DNA of 33,311 nt, taken from NCBI GenBank assembly GCA_965363675.1, contig CBDTTW010000012.1:1-33311 (forward strand). The letters are read 5' to 3'. Every line of letters starts with the position of its first letter. Position 1 is the stretch's first letter. Position numbers and translations under genes: made by a program. Below are positions 32,049-33,311 of this stretch, in pieces. This DNA comes from CBDTTW01 sp965363675 (GTDB lineage: Bacteria; Bacteroidota; Rhodothermia; Rhodothermales; DASSAV01). The notes beneath the pieces were generated by a model. It was not told where the DNA came from. It ran no database searches and worked only from the letters and a program-made list of their open reading frames with translations.

Positions 32049-33311
32049 ATGCAAAAAACGACGTTCGCCATCACGAAAATGGACTGCCCCACCGAGGAGC
32101 AGCTTATTCGCAACCGCTTGCGGTCGTTCGAGGGCATCGGAGCGCTCTCCTTCGATCTGATGCAGCGCGAACTGACGGTGGCGCACGAGCCCGGCCGCGA
32201 GGCGGCGCTTCTGGAGGCGCTCGCAGGCATCGGCATGGACCCGGTGCTGCGCGCCGAGGGCGCGCCGCCCGCCCCGGAGGCGCGCGCCTCTTGGGCGCGC
32301 GCGTGGCTGCCGCTGGCGGCCTCAGGCGTGCTGGCCGCCGCCGCCGAGGCGCTCGCGTGGACCTCCAGCGAGGAAGGCTCGGCGGTGGTGGCGGCGCTGG
32401 CCGTGGCCGCGCTCGCGCTCGGCGGGCGCGAGATGCTGCTGAAGGGGTGGCGCGCCCTGCGCACCTTTACGCTGAACATCAACTTTCTGATGACTCTTGC
32501 CGTGGCCGGGGCTGTGGCGCTCGGCGAGTGGCCCGAGGCCGCCATGGTGACCTTTCTGTTCGCCCTTGCCGAGAAAATCGAAGGCTACTCGCTGGACCGG
32601 GCGCGCACGGCCATTCGGAGCCTGATGGCGCTCGCTCCCGAGTCTGCGCTGGTCGAGACGGGAAGCGGGTGGGCGCTGCGCCCCGCCGCCGACGTGCGCG
32701 AGGGCGACCGCGTGCGGGTGCGCCCCGGCGACCGCCTGCCGGTCGATGGGGTGGTGTACGCGGGCGCCTCTACGGTCAACGAGGCGCCGCTTACGGGCGA
32801 GTCGGCGCCGGTGGCAAAGCGCGCCGGCGACCGTGTGCTGGCCGGCACGATCAACGGCCGGGGCGTGCTCGACTTCGAGGTTACGGCCGACGGGCGGCGC
32901 TCGACGCTGGCGCGCGTCGTGGAGGCGGTGAAGCAGGCGCAGGCGCAAAAGGCCCCGACGCAGCGCTTCGTGGACGTGTTTGCGCGCTACTACACGCCGG
33001 CCGTCGTGGCGGCGGCGCTGCTCGTGGCGGTGGGGCCGCCCCTGGCGGGGCTGGGCCCCTGGAGCGTATGGGTGTATAAGGCGCTCGTGCTGCTCGTAAT
33101 CGCTTGCCCCTGCGCGCTCGTCATCTCGACGCCGGTGACCGTCGTGAGCGGGCTGGCCTCGGCGGCGCGACGCGGCATCCTCGTCAAGGGGGGACGCTAC
33201 CTGGAGGCGGGCGCCGCCCTGAAGGCGATTGCCTTTGACAAGACGGGCACGCTTACGCATGGGGCGCCCGTCGTGACCGACATCGTCCCCCTAGCGGCGG
33301 GCGTCGGAGCC
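32049..33311 (+). CDS. Heavy-metal P1B-type ATPase (Zn/Cd/Pb exporter-like), 3'-truncated by the window
   Basis: The first 421 residues of a metal-transporting P-type ATPase that would export Zn2+, Cd2+ or Pb2+ across the inner membrane. The N-terminal HMA-like domain has MDCPTEEQLIR (about 11-21) and lacks the GMxCxxC pair. Membrane segments follow near 80-100, 115-130, 135-160 and 165-180. The actuator domain has TGES near 249-252. The metal-site CPC motif is at 353-355 in ACPCALVISTP, and the phosphorylated Asp397 is in DKTGTLT. CPC plus this N-terminus fits the Zn/Cd/Pb group better than the copper group, but the last membrane helices that settle specificity lie beyond the window. The frame is open to the end. 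Confidence 0.9.
   Translation, partial: MQKTTFAITKMDCPTEEQLIRNRLRSFEGIGALSFDLMQRELTVAHEPGREAALLEALAGIGMDPVLRAEGAPPAPEARASWARAWLPLAASGVLAAAAEALAWTSSEEGSAVVAALAVAALALGGREMLLKGWRALRTFTLNINFLMTLAVAGAVALGEWPEAAMVTFLFALAEKIEGYSLDRARTAIRSLMALAPESALVETGSGWALRPAADVREGDRVRVRPGDRLPVDGVVYAGASTVNEAPLTGESAPVAKRAGDRVLAGTINGRGVLDFEVTADGRRSTLARVVEAVKQAQAQKAPTQRFVDVFARYYTPAVVAAALLVAVGPPLAGLGPWSVWVYKALVLLVIACPCALVISTPVTVVSGLASAARRGILVKGGRYLEAGAALKAIAFDKTGTLTHGAPVVTDIVPLAAGVGA

Overview
The window is a chromosomal segment of a GC-rich bacterium, densely coded and almost wholly housekeeping. I see no tRNA or rRNA gene, no CRISPR array, no insertion sequence and no phage gene. The best guess at the host is a GC-rich relative of the Bacteroidota, such as Rhodothermota (Salinibacter/Rhodothermus-like). 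Two things suggest this. Several gene starts are preceded by a (T)TTG - about 20 bases - TAnnTT promoter signature, which resembles the Bacteroidota -33/-7 promoter. The gene set also includes a DUF1080 lipoprotein, an archaeo-eukaryotic release-factor-like protein and a bacterial kynurenine formamidase. The assignment is an inference, not a database result.

Layout. 1-1192: 3' part of a class A penicillin-binding protein, converging on an aldehyde dehydrogenase (1202-2689, minus) with a 14-bp inverted repeat across both stop codons. 2925-7317: a PLP aminotransferase, a small membrane protein, prfB with a classical programmed +1 frameshift, and nadB. 7398-17347: the conserved translation/RNA block rimP-nusA-infB-rbfA-truB-ribF-rpsO-pnp, which makes and matures ribosomes, initiates translation, modifies tRNA, makes FMN/FAD and degrades RNA. 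17514-21096: an M16 peptidase, then scpA-scpB-rluB (chromosome condensation plus rRNA pseudouridylation). 21147-25556: guaB, an M24 aminopeptidase, a glycosyltransferase and an RsbW-like anti-sigma/ATPase protein that overlaps the convergent miaA tail. 26596-27740: an Lrp/AsnC regulator followed by kynurenine formamidase (kynB). 27851-33311: a baeRF-like protein, a CHASE-domain histidine kinase, a convergent DUF1080 lipoprotein and the 5' part of a Zn/Cd-type P1B ATPase.

The most interesting material is in the non-coding RNA leaders and spacers. The rimP leader holds a good promoter followed by two terminator-like hairpins with U-tracts before the start codon, which suggests attenuation of the operon that encodes NusA. 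The rpsO leader has its own promoter inside the end of ribF and three small stems, one of which overlaps the ribosome binding region. Between pnp and the M16 gene lies an imperfect hairpin of about 77 nt and roughly 32 bp. The baeRF-like gene also has a G5/C5 hairpin plus T6 just upstream of its start.

Start codons were chosen from family alignment by eye, promoter position and spacing to neighbours. The very long minus-strand reading frames opposite infB, pnp and nadB are mirror frames of GC-rich coding sequence and are not annotated.
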